64,000 bases of DNA, from contig NC_091125.1 of NCBI RefSeq assembly GCF_040183065.1, positions 119,479,121 to 119,543,120 on the forward strand, given 5' to 3'. Shown here one piece after another: positions 44,345 through 55,060 of the stretch. A program made the position numbers and the translations under genes. The first letter of the stretch is position 1; the number at the start of each line of letters is the position of its first letter. The DNA is from Periplaneta americana (taxonomy: Eukaryota; Arthropoda; Insecta; Blattodea; Blattidae). The notes beneath the pieces were generated by a model. It searched no databases. It was not told the origin of the DNA and was given only the letters and a program-made list of their open reading frames with translations.

Positions 44345-45700
44345 TGGTATCCAAAGTGACTGAAGGCAAGGCTGTAGTCATCACCTGTTCGGTGCAACAT
44401 ATCCTGACCAATTCGTAGTTGGAGTTTCTGTAATAAAGTTTCAACAATAAAAACTAGATACAATATGAAAACAACACAGGAAGTCAAAATTGGGTACATA
44501 GTTTCTTTTTCTTCTCTCGTATTTCTTGTTTTAGGCCAGTAGATCTGTTGTAATCGTAACGAAGAATTTTTAGAAAACTTTATAAACAAAAATGTTTATT
44601 CTATAATAAGTTTTAGCAAGATATATTTTAACCTTATTGGTGGGAATTCTATTGAACACGCTGTATTTAGAATTTGGAAGATTCTGTTTCCTTTTATTCT
44701 GCTGATTAATTATGGAATTATCTCAGCAGAATAGTTGTTCACTTAACAGATGCTGTTCCTTCTAATCAACTTCATTTTTATGGAGCTTAACATCATAAAA
44801 AACGTCACGAGCGCATGATACAGTAAAGCTATACATTACGAAAATTCCGATTCAGAGTAATGTAACTTTATGGGGAAACAAGATTTTGAATTCAAGACTT
44901 AAGGCAGGGAGATTGCACTTAAGGAGCAGTTTTATGTCACCAGCTGTCCATAAATACCTGTGATAACATCTACATGATTGTCTCTCTTTACATCCAAATG
45001 CAGGATAAAGATAAAGCTTAAGATGTAAGCTTCGAGTACATTTATTTGCGATTTCATGCATAGGGATATTTCTTGTCGGGATTTTTATAGTATTGAAGCT
45101 GCATACCTTGAGTGTTGGGTTGTGTTCCGAAGTGTTTTATGTACTGAAATTTATCTTCACAATAAATTTCTTTCTTATACAATTATTGGATTGTTGTTGA
45201 GTGTTCATTGGTTGATATATTTAAAAGAGACTACAGCCCCAGACAAGTGCACTGAATGCATTGCAGTATTATTTTGCAGACAGAATTATGTATCATCGTC
45301 ATAGAACGACTGCTTCAAATAATACATATTAGCATTACTGAGATGAGGGAACTTCTGTAAGATTTTTTGGGCCTTAATTTGCACTATATTTCATTTTTAT
45401 AGTAATTTTACGCATAAGTTATTTTAACGTCATTGAGTCATTCCGTTTAGTGAAAAAATAATTATTGTGAGAGCATGTTACAAGATTTTCTCGGTTTTTA
45501 TGAAAATACGTTAATATCATTAATTTTCATAGTTGGTTTATTTTTTAAGACTTTAAAGTCTGAAAAAATCAAATTGGTTGAATAAATTAAAGATTAATTT
45601 AAACAAATTTGTATAAATCGTTTCTGAAACAAAATTAATGGGTTAGGAGTGTTTTTCGAAATTACTCTCCATCTTAATAAATAGTACATTATGCAACGAG
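44345..45700. other. No recognisable gene
   Basis: AT-rich, short frames only. Confidence 0.4.
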
Positions 45701-45706
45701 CCTATA

Positions 45707-45800
45707 ATGGTAATTAGTAATTAAGACGCGAGTATGTTTATGAAACGAGCGCAAGCGAGCTTCATAATTTTCATACGAGCGTCTTAATTACCATTATACG
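45707..45800. repeat. Inverted repeat, GGTAATTAAGACGC type
   Basis: The left arm around AATGGTAATTAGTAATTAAGAC (in part) with CGAGTATG pairs with CATACGAGCGTCTTAATTACCATTA (in part) at about 45772-45797. The centre contains GAAACGAGCGCAAGCGAGCTTC, itself a hairpin. Possibly the terminus of the Crypton-like remnant that follows. Confidence 0.65.
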
Positions 45801-46102
45801 CAAGTTTCATACGACTTTTTATGCTCTACCATATTTCTAACTTGAAATTATTAATAAGTATTCATATTATTCTTATCTGACTGGGGAGCGGAAGTGACCT
45901 TGTGAAATATCTCGTAAATTGTGAGATGTGCGCAGACACGAAAGTATTGATTTTTCCGAGACACAAATGTCATTGACCTTGATATAATCTAGAGAGTAAA
46001 ATAAACATTAATCTTGATATAACCTGGAAATTGATTTAGACATTGAAAAACGAGATGACAAATTGAATTTATTTGAATATTATTTACAATTAACGCTAAT
46101 TA

Positions 46103-46235
46103 TTATAGTAACAGAACATAACCTTCTGCGACAGTATTGGATTTCCAACCTCCGTGATGTTTCGCTAGTTGTCTTTCGATTGCATATCCGAGAATAATCG
46201 ATACTTGAGCTTTCATTTTGCTTTCTGATTGGTAG
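46103..46235 (-). pseudogene. Tyrosine recombinase (Crypton-like) C-terminal fragment
   Basis: The minus-strand frame ends ERQLAKHHGGWKSNTVAEGY followed by VLLL and a stop. K.HGGWKS.TVAEGYI is the C-terminal box of Crypton-like tyrosine recombinases in animal genomes. The His of HGGW and the Tyr of AEGY correspond to the H/W and nucleophilic Tyr region of the integrase fold. The conserved Arg box (HCFRR) that should lie about 25 residues upstream is not seen in this frame, so the copy is truncated or frameshifted. Assigned from motif recall. Confidence 0.5.
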
Positions 46236-46439
46236 AAAACGTGAGCTTTAATGAATAGCTGTACTTTAATGAGGACCATTAAAGGGCTGCTACCAGGTGT
46301 ATAATTACTACATTTCGACATGGTCGAGCATAAACCATATTGTAATATTGGTTCAACAAGGGCAAACAATAAATATACTGGACGTATGACAGTAACTGGC
46401 ATAAACATTATATCAAAATACTTTTTTCATACTCATTAG

Positions 46440-47390
46440 CATAATCAATACTTACTCTTCGTCAGTCAGTCTCCAATTACAAGTTTCGTAATATCCCAAC
46501 TGAAACTCTGTTTCGTCATTAAGCTACTGATATGTATGTACATGCGCGAATCGATTCTACGGCTTGTAATATATACCGCATTAAAGTTTATAAATACAGA
46601 GCAGTATAACAAATGGATATCCACGACGCAGGCCAACTTGTTGGGTGTTTAGTACGAAGAAAATCCATTGACCAGAATATAAGAAACTACCACGGATGCA
46701 ATGTTTGTCTTCAGCCGTGCAACTAGAATCAAGAACGTGCACCCACCCCTCCCGCTACAAGTACCAGATAATCTAGTACTAGACGCTATTTTTCATTTAA
46801 TTTATCTGTTTGTAACTCTGGGCTCGTGATTCAAAACTCTATCTCAACAAACGGTGCTGAAAGACATGGACTACTTGTTTCCAAAGCGCAGACTTATTAT
46901 ACATGTAGGCTTGACTCTCCCTGCCTTTCTCTCTTCCTCTTTGTTGCATTCTAACAGAACACTGCCAGAGCGATCAAAATTTATCAAATAATAGCAACAC
47001 GATTCAATTGTACTCTTCACACCAACTCGTAAGAGTTCAGGAAATAACATCTGGAATTCCTCATGTAAATGTAGCGTGTAATGAAGGTTTATAGGTAAAT
47101 AGGACATGTAATTCTATCGCCATGAATTCACGTCTCTGCCTGTATGCACAAGGAGATTTATTATTTTATTCTGCGACTCTAGTCACAAATCGTTCTTTGA
47201 TGTATTTTCTATTCCTCTGTAGGTGGAGGTGTTAGTACATGAACATACAGTAAAAGTTACAAGTATTGGCCTCATTGCAGCCGAGGCTAATGCTTTGTTA
47301 TTGAGTTCCATTATTTTGCAATAAAATGGGATTTTCCAACTAGGTTATGCATTGGATCTACTACTATTACTACATTTTACTATTTATTTA
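46440..47390. other. No recognisable gene
   Basis: Mostly AT-rich DNA with no transposon signature found. Confidence 0.4.
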
Positions 47391-47394
47391 TTTA

Positions 47395-47460
47395 TTTCAA
47401 GATGAGAACATAGCTCCTGGTAGAGGGGCAGAGAAGGCCTAACGGCCTTATCTCTACCAG

Positions 47461-47519
<59 letters not shown>

Positions 47520-47545
47520 AAATAAGTAAATAAATAAATAAATAA
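47395..47545 (+). mobile_element. LINE-type 3' end: terminal hairpin plus (AAAT)n tail
   Basis: CCTGGTAGAG ... AAGGCC-TAAC-GGCCTT ... ATCTCTACCAGG forms a strong hairpin at 47416-47463 and is followed at once by about 20 AAAT units. Hairpin plus short-period tail is typical of CR1/L2-like LINE 3' ends. No coding part is present. Confidence 0.55.
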
Positions 47546-47695
47546 TTACTTACTTACTTACTTACTGGCTTTTAAGGAACTCGGAGGTTCATTGCCGCCC
47601 TCACATAATCCCGCTATTGGTCCCTATCCTGAGCAAGACTAATCAATTCTCTATCATCATATCCCACTTCCCTCAAATCCATTTTTATTTGAAGG
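47545..47695 (-). pseudogene. LINE family L1w, 3' end fragment
   Basis: The plus strand begins with (ACTT)n and TACTGGCTTTTAAGGAAC, the inverse of the family's 3' terminus, followed by about 130 bp encoding the last part of ORF2 (DREWIN-like to the stop). 5'-truncated at about 47695. Confidence 0.82.
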
Positions 47696-47699
47696 ATTT

Positions 47700-47890
47700 G
47701 TAACAAGCTGTTTTTTTACGATGATGGGTTGTTAGCCCTTCGGCCAATCCCCAAGCTGGAGGACCATCCCTCATCGGCTGTCCGCGACTGCTTATTCAAT
47801 ATATTCACAGCTACCCTCCATATCTGGAGGCCGTCTCCTCGATCCGCAACCTGAGGACGCGCCATGCCGTGGTGATAGGGACCCAAAATA
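47700..47890. repeat. Dispersed repeat of SINE-like size
   Basis: A GC-richer block, GTTGTTAGCCCTTCGGCCAA to GGTGATAGGGACCCAAA, ending against an AAAT array. I associate this sequence with a high-copy arthropod repeat. There is no second copy in the window and no clear tRNA head. Confidence 0.4.
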
Positions 47891-47908
47891 CATGGAACTA
47901 AATAAGTA

Positions 47909-47910
47909 TA

Positions 47911-47957
<47 letters not shown>

Positions 47958-47985
47958 AGGTAAAGGTAAAGGTAAAGGTAAAGGT
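47909..47985. repeat. (AAAT)n and (GGTAAA)n microsatellites
   Basis: About 12 AAAT units followed by about five GGTAAA units at the 3' edge of the SINE-E copy. Confidence 0.9.
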
Positions 47986-48240
47986 ATCCCCCTAACATGC
48001 CATGAAGGCACTTGAGGGGCATGGAGGTAGAGCCCCATGCTTTCCATGACCTCGGCACTAGAATGAGGTGATGTGGTCGGCACCACGCTCTGACCGCCTT
48101 TTACCCCCGGGAAAGACCCGGTACTCAATTTTATAGGAGGCTGAGTGAACCTCGGGGCCGTTCTGAAAGTTTGGCAACGAGAAAAAATCCTGTCACCACC
48201 TGGGATCGAACCCCGGACCTTTCAGTCCGTAGCCAGCTAC
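47986..48240 (-). mobile_element. tRNA-derived SINE (family E), 5'-truncated
   Basis: The minus strand contains a tRNA-like part GGACTGAAAGGTCCGGGGTTCGATCCC (in part) with a good B box, then a long body with GGCGGTCAGAGCGTGGTGCC (in part), ending in GGATACCTTTACC and a TTTACC repeat tail. The A-box side is missing: it stops at TAGCTGG next to an AAAT array. Confidence 0.7.
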
Positions 48241-48243
48241 TTT

Positions 48244-48273
48244 AATAAATAAATAAATAAATAAATAAATGAA

Positions 48274-48332
<59 letters not shown>

Positions 48333-48335
48333 ATA
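48244..48335. repeat. (AAAT)n microsatellite
   Basis: About 23 units with one GAAT variant. Confidence 0.95.
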
Positions 48336-48344
48336 CTAACATAG

Positions 48345-49105
48345 CGGGGCAGTCTTAAACCCAGTTGTAATGGTCACGTATAAGTACAATATTACTTATT
48401 AATACAAAAATTACAAATACATATTTATAAATTTATTTAGTGAGACAAAAACAAATCTAAAAATATAAATGGAGTGGGTTGGGGTAATTTAGGTATAAAA
48501 CATAGCTTTTCTTTAAGTTTAGAGACCTATGTATAACCTGTTATTATGATAAAATTTTCCAGTCAGCCTTTTATGTTAGTTCTGTGACCTTCTAGAATGA
48601 TTCTACTACATTTTCAAGTATGTTGGCCTCTTCTTATAATAACAGTAACGCTAAGTTTAACTATACTTAAGAGAGGGTGATGGGTGAAATTTATATTTCC
48701 TACATTTTTCAAGCTACGTCCTTGATTTTTTGTACACATAATCACGGTGTGATAGATAATGATGTAGTGGAGTTTCATTTCTGTGAGTCAATTAGTTTCT
48801 GAGTTATTAACAAAAGTATTTTGAAAAATTTGCATATTTCATAATGAAATGTGTCGCTCAATTTTTCAGTAAAATGTTTGAATTTTTTTTCGAAACCAGT
48901 GGCATATTTAAAAAAATATCACGCATTAGTTTCCCTATGTCTTTACTACAAAAGGGGGAAAGCATTTTTATAACCACTGCATACCTAAAAATAGAAATTT
49001 TCCATTGCCACTATAAATATTTCATAAATCATAAAAGCCATGTGCTATTTTGTTAACAACATGTATATAGAACATGCAGTAAAAATTTCATGTTCCTATC
49101 ATCAA
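48345..49105. other. No recognisable gene
   Basis: AT-rich, short frames only. Confidence 0.4.
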
Positions 49106-49110
49106 AATTG

Positions 49111-49246
49111 ATAGAAGTAAGTGTTTGTGACATGATACCTTACCGGTGTGCGGGGGCATGGATTCTCGTCACAACAACAGATTACGTTATACTGTTTCTG
49201 CTTTCTTCAGACTTACACGCATTCTACTACATCGGCGGAGCAGTGT
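49111..49246 (+). repeat. Dispersed repeat, copy 2
   Basis: Copy of 2450-2592. Lacks the GGCCTA present in copy 1. Confidence 0.75.
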
Positions 49247-49261
49247 ACCCACTTACCACGT

Positions 49262-49450
49262 ACATTAAATATCTTCCTTTTCTCTCTAGATCCTCTATTT
49301 CTTCACATTTCTCTTTTATCCAGTCTTCCTTTGCTTTATCAGTTTCCCTTTTTAGTTCATTGCTTAGTTCCCTGTACCTTCTTTTGTGTTGGTGTTTTTT
49401 CACTTCATTGTTTCCAACATTTTCCCTGTGACTCAAGGTTTCTTAATTGT
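49262..49450 (-). pseudogene. LINE ORF2 linker fragment
   Basis: The minus strand reads RRYRELSNELKRETDKAKED then WIKEKCEEIEDLERKGR. This is the lysine/glutamate-rich linker between the endonuclease and RT domains of an insect LINE family (RKLNNELRRETD.A...W...EC.EIEEL...GR). Immediately upstream another frame gives VTGKMLETMK, the preceding block. No RT or endonuclease motif is retained. Confidence 0.65.
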
Positions 49451-49454
49451 CACA

Positions 49455-50015
49455 CCTTCTGTATATCATATTGTTTTTTTCTGCTGTTTCATACATCTAA
49501 GTTGTTTATTATTGTCTCTTCTATCATCCCTAAAAATTTGTAACATAGTCGCTGAATCACTTTGTATTTTTAAACAATTGCACATCTTAGAAATAATAAA
49601 CATGAAATAACATCTTTCAAATAGGCTCATGAAAATATGAATACATCTTCAAAATAATTTGCCAAATTTTGAACATGAAAAGACATATACAAAATAATAA
49701 AAAAGGAATAACCCTATTACAAATAAAGAAAACAGAAGAAATCTTCCAAATATAAAAAATGAAGCAAACTATTTCGACTAATGGCAATGAAATAACTCGT
49801 GTCAGTTATTGAAAATGAAAAAAAAAAGGTATTCCAAAATAATCAAAATGCAATTACATCTATTCATTTCATCTTAGAATGGTTTCCATTGCTAATAAAG
49901 GAAATTGTATCCATTCGCTTGTAGAAGATAAACCAAAATATATAGGCCTAACGATACACTGTTTACTATGGTTTTGTTTCCCTGTGAGTAGAATATCTTG
50001 CGGTCACTGGCATGT
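49455..50015. other. No recognisable gene
   Basis: AT-rich. Confidence 0.4.
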
Positions 50016-50019
50016 GATT

Positions 50020-50335
50020 AATGGTTACAAGTCGCCAATCTGCTTCACATTTGCCTCCGTGACAATCTCCACTGGCCGATCGACTCGATGTTCGATATTG
50101 GTTCACCCTTAAGAGAACTTCTTCACCCAATTGTAGACAGCTTGACGTGATAGGCAATGTTCACCATACACGGAGAGCATTTCTTTATGAATATCCTTTA
50201 TTGGTACACATTTACCGAGAAAAATCGTACAACGTAGCGCTGCTCGACAATGGTACACACGTGCAGATGAGCAGCCATTTTGCAACTGCTGCTTCTTCGT
50301 TTCTCTTGTGCCGCTTTTGTCCACATCGACCACTT
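50020..50335 (-). pseudogene. mariner-like transposase, N-terminal fragment with stops
   Basis: The minus strand encodes FLGKCVPIKDIHKEMLSVYG then EHCLSRQAVYNWVKKFS, a mariner-type helix-turn-helix. After two in-frame stops comes TNIEHRVDRPVEIVTEANVK, the linker block (the GRPV..ATE.NV pattern). The catalytic DDE/D region is absent. This copy is distinct from the deleted mariner at 15058. Confidence 0.75.
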
Positions 50336-50344
50336 TAAAGCTGG

Positions 50345-51090
50345 ATAATACTGTCTTCCAGCGATGATAGCTTCAGACGCCTCATTATAAAATGTAGGTT
50401 CTACTTCGATAACTTATTTACTCACCTATATACATGAATAAATAATGTAGAATATCTTGAGTCGATTTAGAGTAAAAGTAGATAAGGCACTTCTCGTGTG
50501 AACGGAGCCGTGGACGAGCGTCTCGATCTAATGGATGCTCGGTATTTGAGTCAGCAGCGTCTGTACATTTAGTGTTTAGATGTTCGTGTATAGGAAATCG
50601 AATGGGCTGTCACTATTGACCTATCGGCACCTGCGATTATCTGCACCAATCCCGGTCAAGTCGAAACAAACGATTAGGTATGAGCTAATAAAGTATCTCG
50701 GCGTAATCTAGATCCAGCAAACATAGACAACAAATCAAAGAGTGGAGCCCGGCTCAATTAACATTAACAGAGTTCACTAAATATCTGCCGCCCCATATCT
50801 TATTCCTTGTCCGCGCAAATAAAAATATAAGTCACGTTAATTGCTGCTATCTGAATAAAGTAAACACGAATCATTGCGAAGCGGGATGCGGTTAATAGAC
50901 TTAGCAGAATTAATTATTGGTTTGTCGGCCTCTCGCCCCATTATTTCGGAAACTAATCATTGTGTCGATGTCCGATGTCCACACCACGTGACCCACTGCT
51001 ACACACCAGATTGGCTTCGAGGTCGCATTCGTTAACAAGGATGCAAATAAAGAGAACATTTATTTATTCCATAGATAGGTTGTTATAAGA
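50345..51090. other. Repeat-poor stretch, candidate conserved non-coding DNA
   Basis: About 600 bp (50460-51060) without a recognisable repeat, microsatellite or transposon signature. It is of mixed composition with several TAAT-type homeodomain cores (for example AATTAATTATT near 50911) and an E-box CACGTG near 50985. Regulatory function is speculation from composition. Confidence 0.25.
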
Positions 51091-51097
51091 GAAACAC

Positions 51098-51134
<37 letters not shown>
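51098..51134. repeat. (ACAG)n microsatellite
   Basis: About nine units. Confidence 0.95.
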
Positions 51135-51135
<1 letters not shown>

Positions 51136-51204
51136 TGACTATTATTGAATTGAATTTTTAATTGAAGAATCTTATATTTTACAATTATATTTAGTATCTA
51201 GATT

Positions 51205-51300
51205 ATTAGTCCAGTGACCTCACCACTGGACCGCCGTGACGGCCATAATCTTATGGACCCAAGTTCGATCCCCGGCTTACCCCCGATTCGCGGCAGTCAA
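51205..51300 (+). repeat. tRNA-like/SINE-like fragment
   Basis: AAGTTCGATCCCCGGC resembles a Pol III B box preceded by a short anticodon-arm-like hairpin (GCCATAATCTTATGG). No target duplication or body was identified. Confidence 0.35.
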
Positions 51301-51328
51301 TTTTATTCCTAAACGCCCTTACTGTTTC

Positions 51329-51425
51329 TCACCTCACCTCACCTCACCTCACCTCACCTCACCTCACCTCACCTCACCTCACCTCACCTCACCTCACCTC
51401 ACCTCACCTCACCTCACCTCACCTC
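51329..51425. repeat. (ACCTC)n pentanucleotide array
   Basis: About 19 perfect CACCT/ACCTC units. Confidence 0.97.
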
Positions 51426-51533
51426 ATCTCACGGCGGGTATAGTGTAGGCCAGCCTCCTATGGCGCACCCTGGGCAATGTCTATACAACTGACTTCATAA
51501 GTGTAAACGACGAACAGACAAGTACCCGTCATT

Positions 51534-52306
51534 TACTTACTTACTCATGGCTTTTAAGGTTCATTGCCGTCCTCACATAAGTCAGCCATCGGTCCCTATC
51601 CTGAGCAAGATTAATCCAGTCTCTACCATCATATCACACATCCCTCAAATCCATTTTAATATTATCCTCGGCCTCCCCAAAAGCCTTTTTCCCTCCGGCC
51701 TTCCAACCAACACTCTATACGTATTTCTGGATTCACCCATACGTGCTACTTCCCCTGCCCATCTCAAATGTCTGGATTGAATGTTCCTAATTATATCAGG
51801 TGAAGAATACAATGCGTGCACTTCTGCGTTGTGTAACTTTCTCCATTCTCCTGTAACTTCATCACTCTTAACACCAAATGTTTTCCTAAGCACCTTATTC
51901 TCAAACACCCTCCTCTTTATAAGTGAAAGTCCAAGTTTCACAACCATACAGAACAACCGGTAATATAACTGTTTTGTAAATCCTAATTTTCAGCTTTTTC
52001 GAGAGCAGACTAGATGACAAAAGCTTCTCAACCGAATAATAACAGGAATTTCCCATATTTATTCTGCGTTTAATTTCCCCTCGAGTATCATTTATGTTTG
52101 TTACTGTTGCTCCAAGATATTTGAATTTTTCCACCTCTTCAAAGGATAAATTTCCTAATTTTATATTTTTATTTCGTACAATATTTTAGTCACGAGACAA
52201 AATCATACAGTATGCTTTGTCTTTTCGGGATTTACTTCCAAACCTCTTTCTTTACTTGTTTCAATTAAAATTCCCGTGTTTTCTCTAATGGTTTGTGGAT
52301 TTTCAA
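51534..52306 (-). pseudogene. LINE family L1w, 3' portion, 5'-truncated
   Basis: Minus-strand copy beginning within ENPQTIREN (just after YADD), through FKYLGATVTNINDTRGEIK, SSLLSKKLKIRIYKTVI, VLYGCETWTF, a short deletion, LRWAGEVARMG and GRPEGKRLLGRP, ending at the TAAGTAAGTA-type terminus at about 51534. Frameshifts and internal deletion make it inactive. It is the longest minus-strand relative of 26665-27580. The 5' break at 52306 coincides with a TAGGCCTA palindrome (52308-52315). Confidence 0.88.
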
Positions 52307-52319
52307 GTAGGCCTACCCG

Positions 52320-53380
52320 CCATTAGTTAAAAAAAGTATTTAGATTGTTTCTTGAAATTTGATCATATAAATGGATTTAAATGTAATTCTATACTAGGAT
52401 CTTCTTGTCGAATAAAAATGTTTAGCGTTAATAAGGTACAGTTAATTTCTCGTCCAATAATTATTCGTTCAACTACATTTCAAGTTATAGTCCTACATAT
52501 GTATCAGGATAATCTGAAGGTTATTTGTAAAACAGAAGGAAGAAAGTTGCGTATTCAAAAACAACATAACAAACATATTGGGAATTTTGTCTGAATTAAA
52601 TTATCTTAATTTTTACGAATAAAATGTGATTTTGTTGTGTCTATATTTAGATTTAATTTCTTAAAATTTCAGAATGTAAGTTTGTTTGGCTGTTTAATTA
52701 GCTAATATGATTTTGATATATGCATTGCCTTGAAGACATGATAATTGCATGTTTCATTTGACGTGAATAGTAGGCCTACTCATCACTTATCGAACACATG
52801 TTCACTCTACTCACTATTTCCGGCAATTTTGTTTTCATCCCCACTTTTTAAACATATGCCTAATTGACTTAATAATTAAATGTGATGTAAATTTGTTGCT
52901 TCTGCTTGAACATTGATCGCCTTCTGGTGTCGAATGTAACTCCTCCGAGCAAGAAAATATAAAAGAAAGCTGATATCGTTGTTATACTGATCGGGAAATA
53001 CGCAGGTGTTTGGTCTATTAGAAATCAATACATATGTCCTAACATTTGAACACGGCGGGAGATGTGTTATTGATAAATAGATTATAGGAAGGTTTCCTCG
53101 CCTAACCGCAAAGCTCCGTGTCGTGTTATATCGCGGCGATTGCCTCATAATCGGCGGTACAGTGCGGGATATGTAGCTTCACAGCTTGAGCCTGTTATTA
53201 CGAAACTGCCGATGTACCGACGTTAAGTACTCACAAATATTGATCCCATTGATAAACCGGCAAGAATGGAAACGGGAGACTTCTCGTCAGGTTGCTCAGG
53301 TACAGGGTGTTGCTTTTAGAAGTTGACGAAATTATTCCCATCATTGTATCTTATAAACCGTAGTTCATTTCATTTCATTT
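52320..53380. other. No recognisable gene
   Basis: AT-rich; short GC-richer block at about 53090-53230. Confidence 0.4.
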
Positions 53381-53499
53381 TTATTTGTCCATAAAACTTG
53401 TCAAAGAGAGATAGAGAGAGAAAAAAACAATAATTAAAACAGAAAACAATAATTAAAATAGACAAAAATACAATAAATTAGGACCAAAGTAAATCTACA

Positions 53500-53617
53500 C
53501 GTATTTAATCTAAATTGTAGGGACAGAGGTTTGTTAAAATTCTGTTGATGTATCTTTTAAAATATCTTAAATCATGCAAATCTAGTCTTTCAGGTAAAGC
53601 TCCCTGTAAAGCAGATT
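53500..53617 (-). pseudogene. Possible LINE C-terminal remnant
   Basis: The minus strand can be read LFKSALQGALPERLDLHDLR then YFKRYINRILTN before a stop. It looks like the end of a LINE ORF, but I cannot match it securely. Confidence 0.25.
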
Positions 53618-53852
53618 TGAATAATTTCAAGGGAAAAATTGTTCCGGGGCCGGGTATCAATCCCGGGACCTCTGGTTGAACGTACCAGCGCTCTTACCAA
53701 CTGAGCTACCCGGGACCTTCACCCAACACCGTCTCAACTTTTCCCTTTATATCCACACAACTCGCTCAGTTGGTAAGAGCGTTGGTACGTTCAACCAGAG
53801 GTCCCGGGATCGATACCCGGCCCCGGAACAATTTTTCCCTTGAAATTATTCA
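53618..53852. repeat. Near-perfect 89-bp inverted repeat containing two tRNA-like sequences
   Basis: Arms 53618-53706 and 53764-53852 match at about 87 of 89 positions around a 57-bp spacer. Each arm contains a tRNA-like sequence pointing inward to outward, with its 3' extension (GGAACAATTTTTCCCTTG) toward the outer end. The left arm plus spacer edge gives a complete 73-nt tRNA-like fold at 53715-53643. Confidence 0.92.
53643..53715 (-). ncRNA. tRNA-like sequence (73 nt), probably not a functional tRNA
   Basis: Acceptor TCCCGGG/CCCCGGA (6 of 7 pairs), D arm GCTC-loop-GAGC, anticodon arm CTGGT-ACGTTCA-ACCAG (would read GUU), variable AGGTC, T arm CCGGG-ATTGATA-CCCGG: standard lengths throughout. 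But position 33 is C and position 37 is a pyrimidine, which argues against a working decoder. The T loop departs from the usual TTCRANN. It belongs to the same repeat family as 17316-17387 and 41028-41102. Confidence 0.6.
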
Positions 53853-53896
53853 TCTTAAATCATTCGTATTTTTTTATTTCATGAGGCAAACCATTA

Positions 53897-54147
53897 TATG
53901 AGGGGTTCACAATCAGAGTGGACCAAGTCCATCTAGAATAGTTCTGAGATATTGAGTCTTAAATTTCCTGGCTTACGCTTAGATACCTTCACCTTCCATA
54001 GGAAATGCTGCCCTCTGTGGAGTAACAAATAAGTTATGGACTTTGTTATGGCAATGAATAGATCCAAGTTTTCTTCATTCTAGATTATATTAAACCACAA
54101 ACTGATCACCGGTGGACTTGGTTCACTCTGGTTGTGAGCCCCTCATA
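53897..54147. mobile_element. TA-flanked MITE with about 34-bp TIRs
   Basis: Element 53899-54145. The left end TGAGGGGTTCACAATCAGAG and right end, inverted TGAGGGGCTCACAACCAGAG, continue through TGGACCAAGTCCA. Flanked by TA on both sides. No ORF. Confidence 0.85.
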
Positions 54148-54363
54148 TATTTTTAAGCCATAGACCATATATACATTTTGTTGAAACTTGTCAATCGATG
54201 TGCTGGAATATTAAAATTTTCCTTAAAACGAGTGTTGTAATAATGAAAGTCACTATTTCGATAAAAATGGTTCTTATTAGAATGTATTAATTCCATAAGC
54301 TTAAAAATATATAAAGCATAAAATGTTAAAATATTAAAACTCTTAATATATTCTCTACATCAG

Positions 54364-54540
54364 GAGTCGTCAGCACAGAGCACGCTGGGGCTAGCCTCTC
54401 TTACCCGCTGAAAACGCAGTGCGCTATAGTGCTCTATTAGCTGCTAGCGGGTATGCTCTCTATCTCTCCCCTTTGCACGTCCGTGCACACTGGACGGTAC
54501 CGCGTACCCATTGCACATTTCAGCGAGTGCTGACGACTAC
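54364..54540. mobile_element. MITE-like element with GTCGTCAGCAC ends
   Basis: GAGTCGTCAGCAC at the left and GTGCTGACGACT at the right are inverted copies. The GC-richer interior has no ORF. A related end occurs at 16724. Confidence 0.6.
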
Positions 54541-54544
54541 TGCT

Positions 54545-55055
54545 CTACATGATGTACGATTATCAACACCTGCCATGCATCTCACAACATGCTTCTGAGA
54601 AATGAAATCATCACTCATCTTTTAAACTTGATCCCCAGAAGCATATGCCACATGATAATCTCCATTCTACTTCAGCATAATAAAAGGACTGTATGGTTCT
54701 ATGACACAAACAAAATGTCAAATTTCTAATTTGGTAACGGACAACATTCATTTTCTGAATTAGGTGTGAACAGTGCAATTTCCAATTTCCAATTCAAATG
54801 TTCATCAAATATTAAGCCAAGAAATTTAGTTGAATATGACTTCCAATATTTTAAGTGGCGTAATTAATTGCAACACATGATAGACATAGTCTAGTCACCT
54901 GGATTCAGTTCAAAGTACAAAATTATATAACAAAAGGTTATTCGAAAGTAAGTTACATTTTGACGTCGCCATAACCTTTTTAAGGATTAAGATAAAAACA
55001 AGAACACACTTATACTCATAAAGATATTGGATTTATTGGATTCAGTTTAAATGTT
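54545..55055. other. No recognisable gene
   Basis: AT-rich DNA; the last part may be the 3' flank of the transposase remnant that follows. Confidence 0.35.
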
Positions 55056-55060
55056 AAATA

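Noticed and set aside
53764-53836. Functional tRNA gene in the right arm of the inverted repeat
   Set aside because: U33 is replaced by C, the acceptor 5' strand is changed in this arm, and it is clearly part of a repeat.
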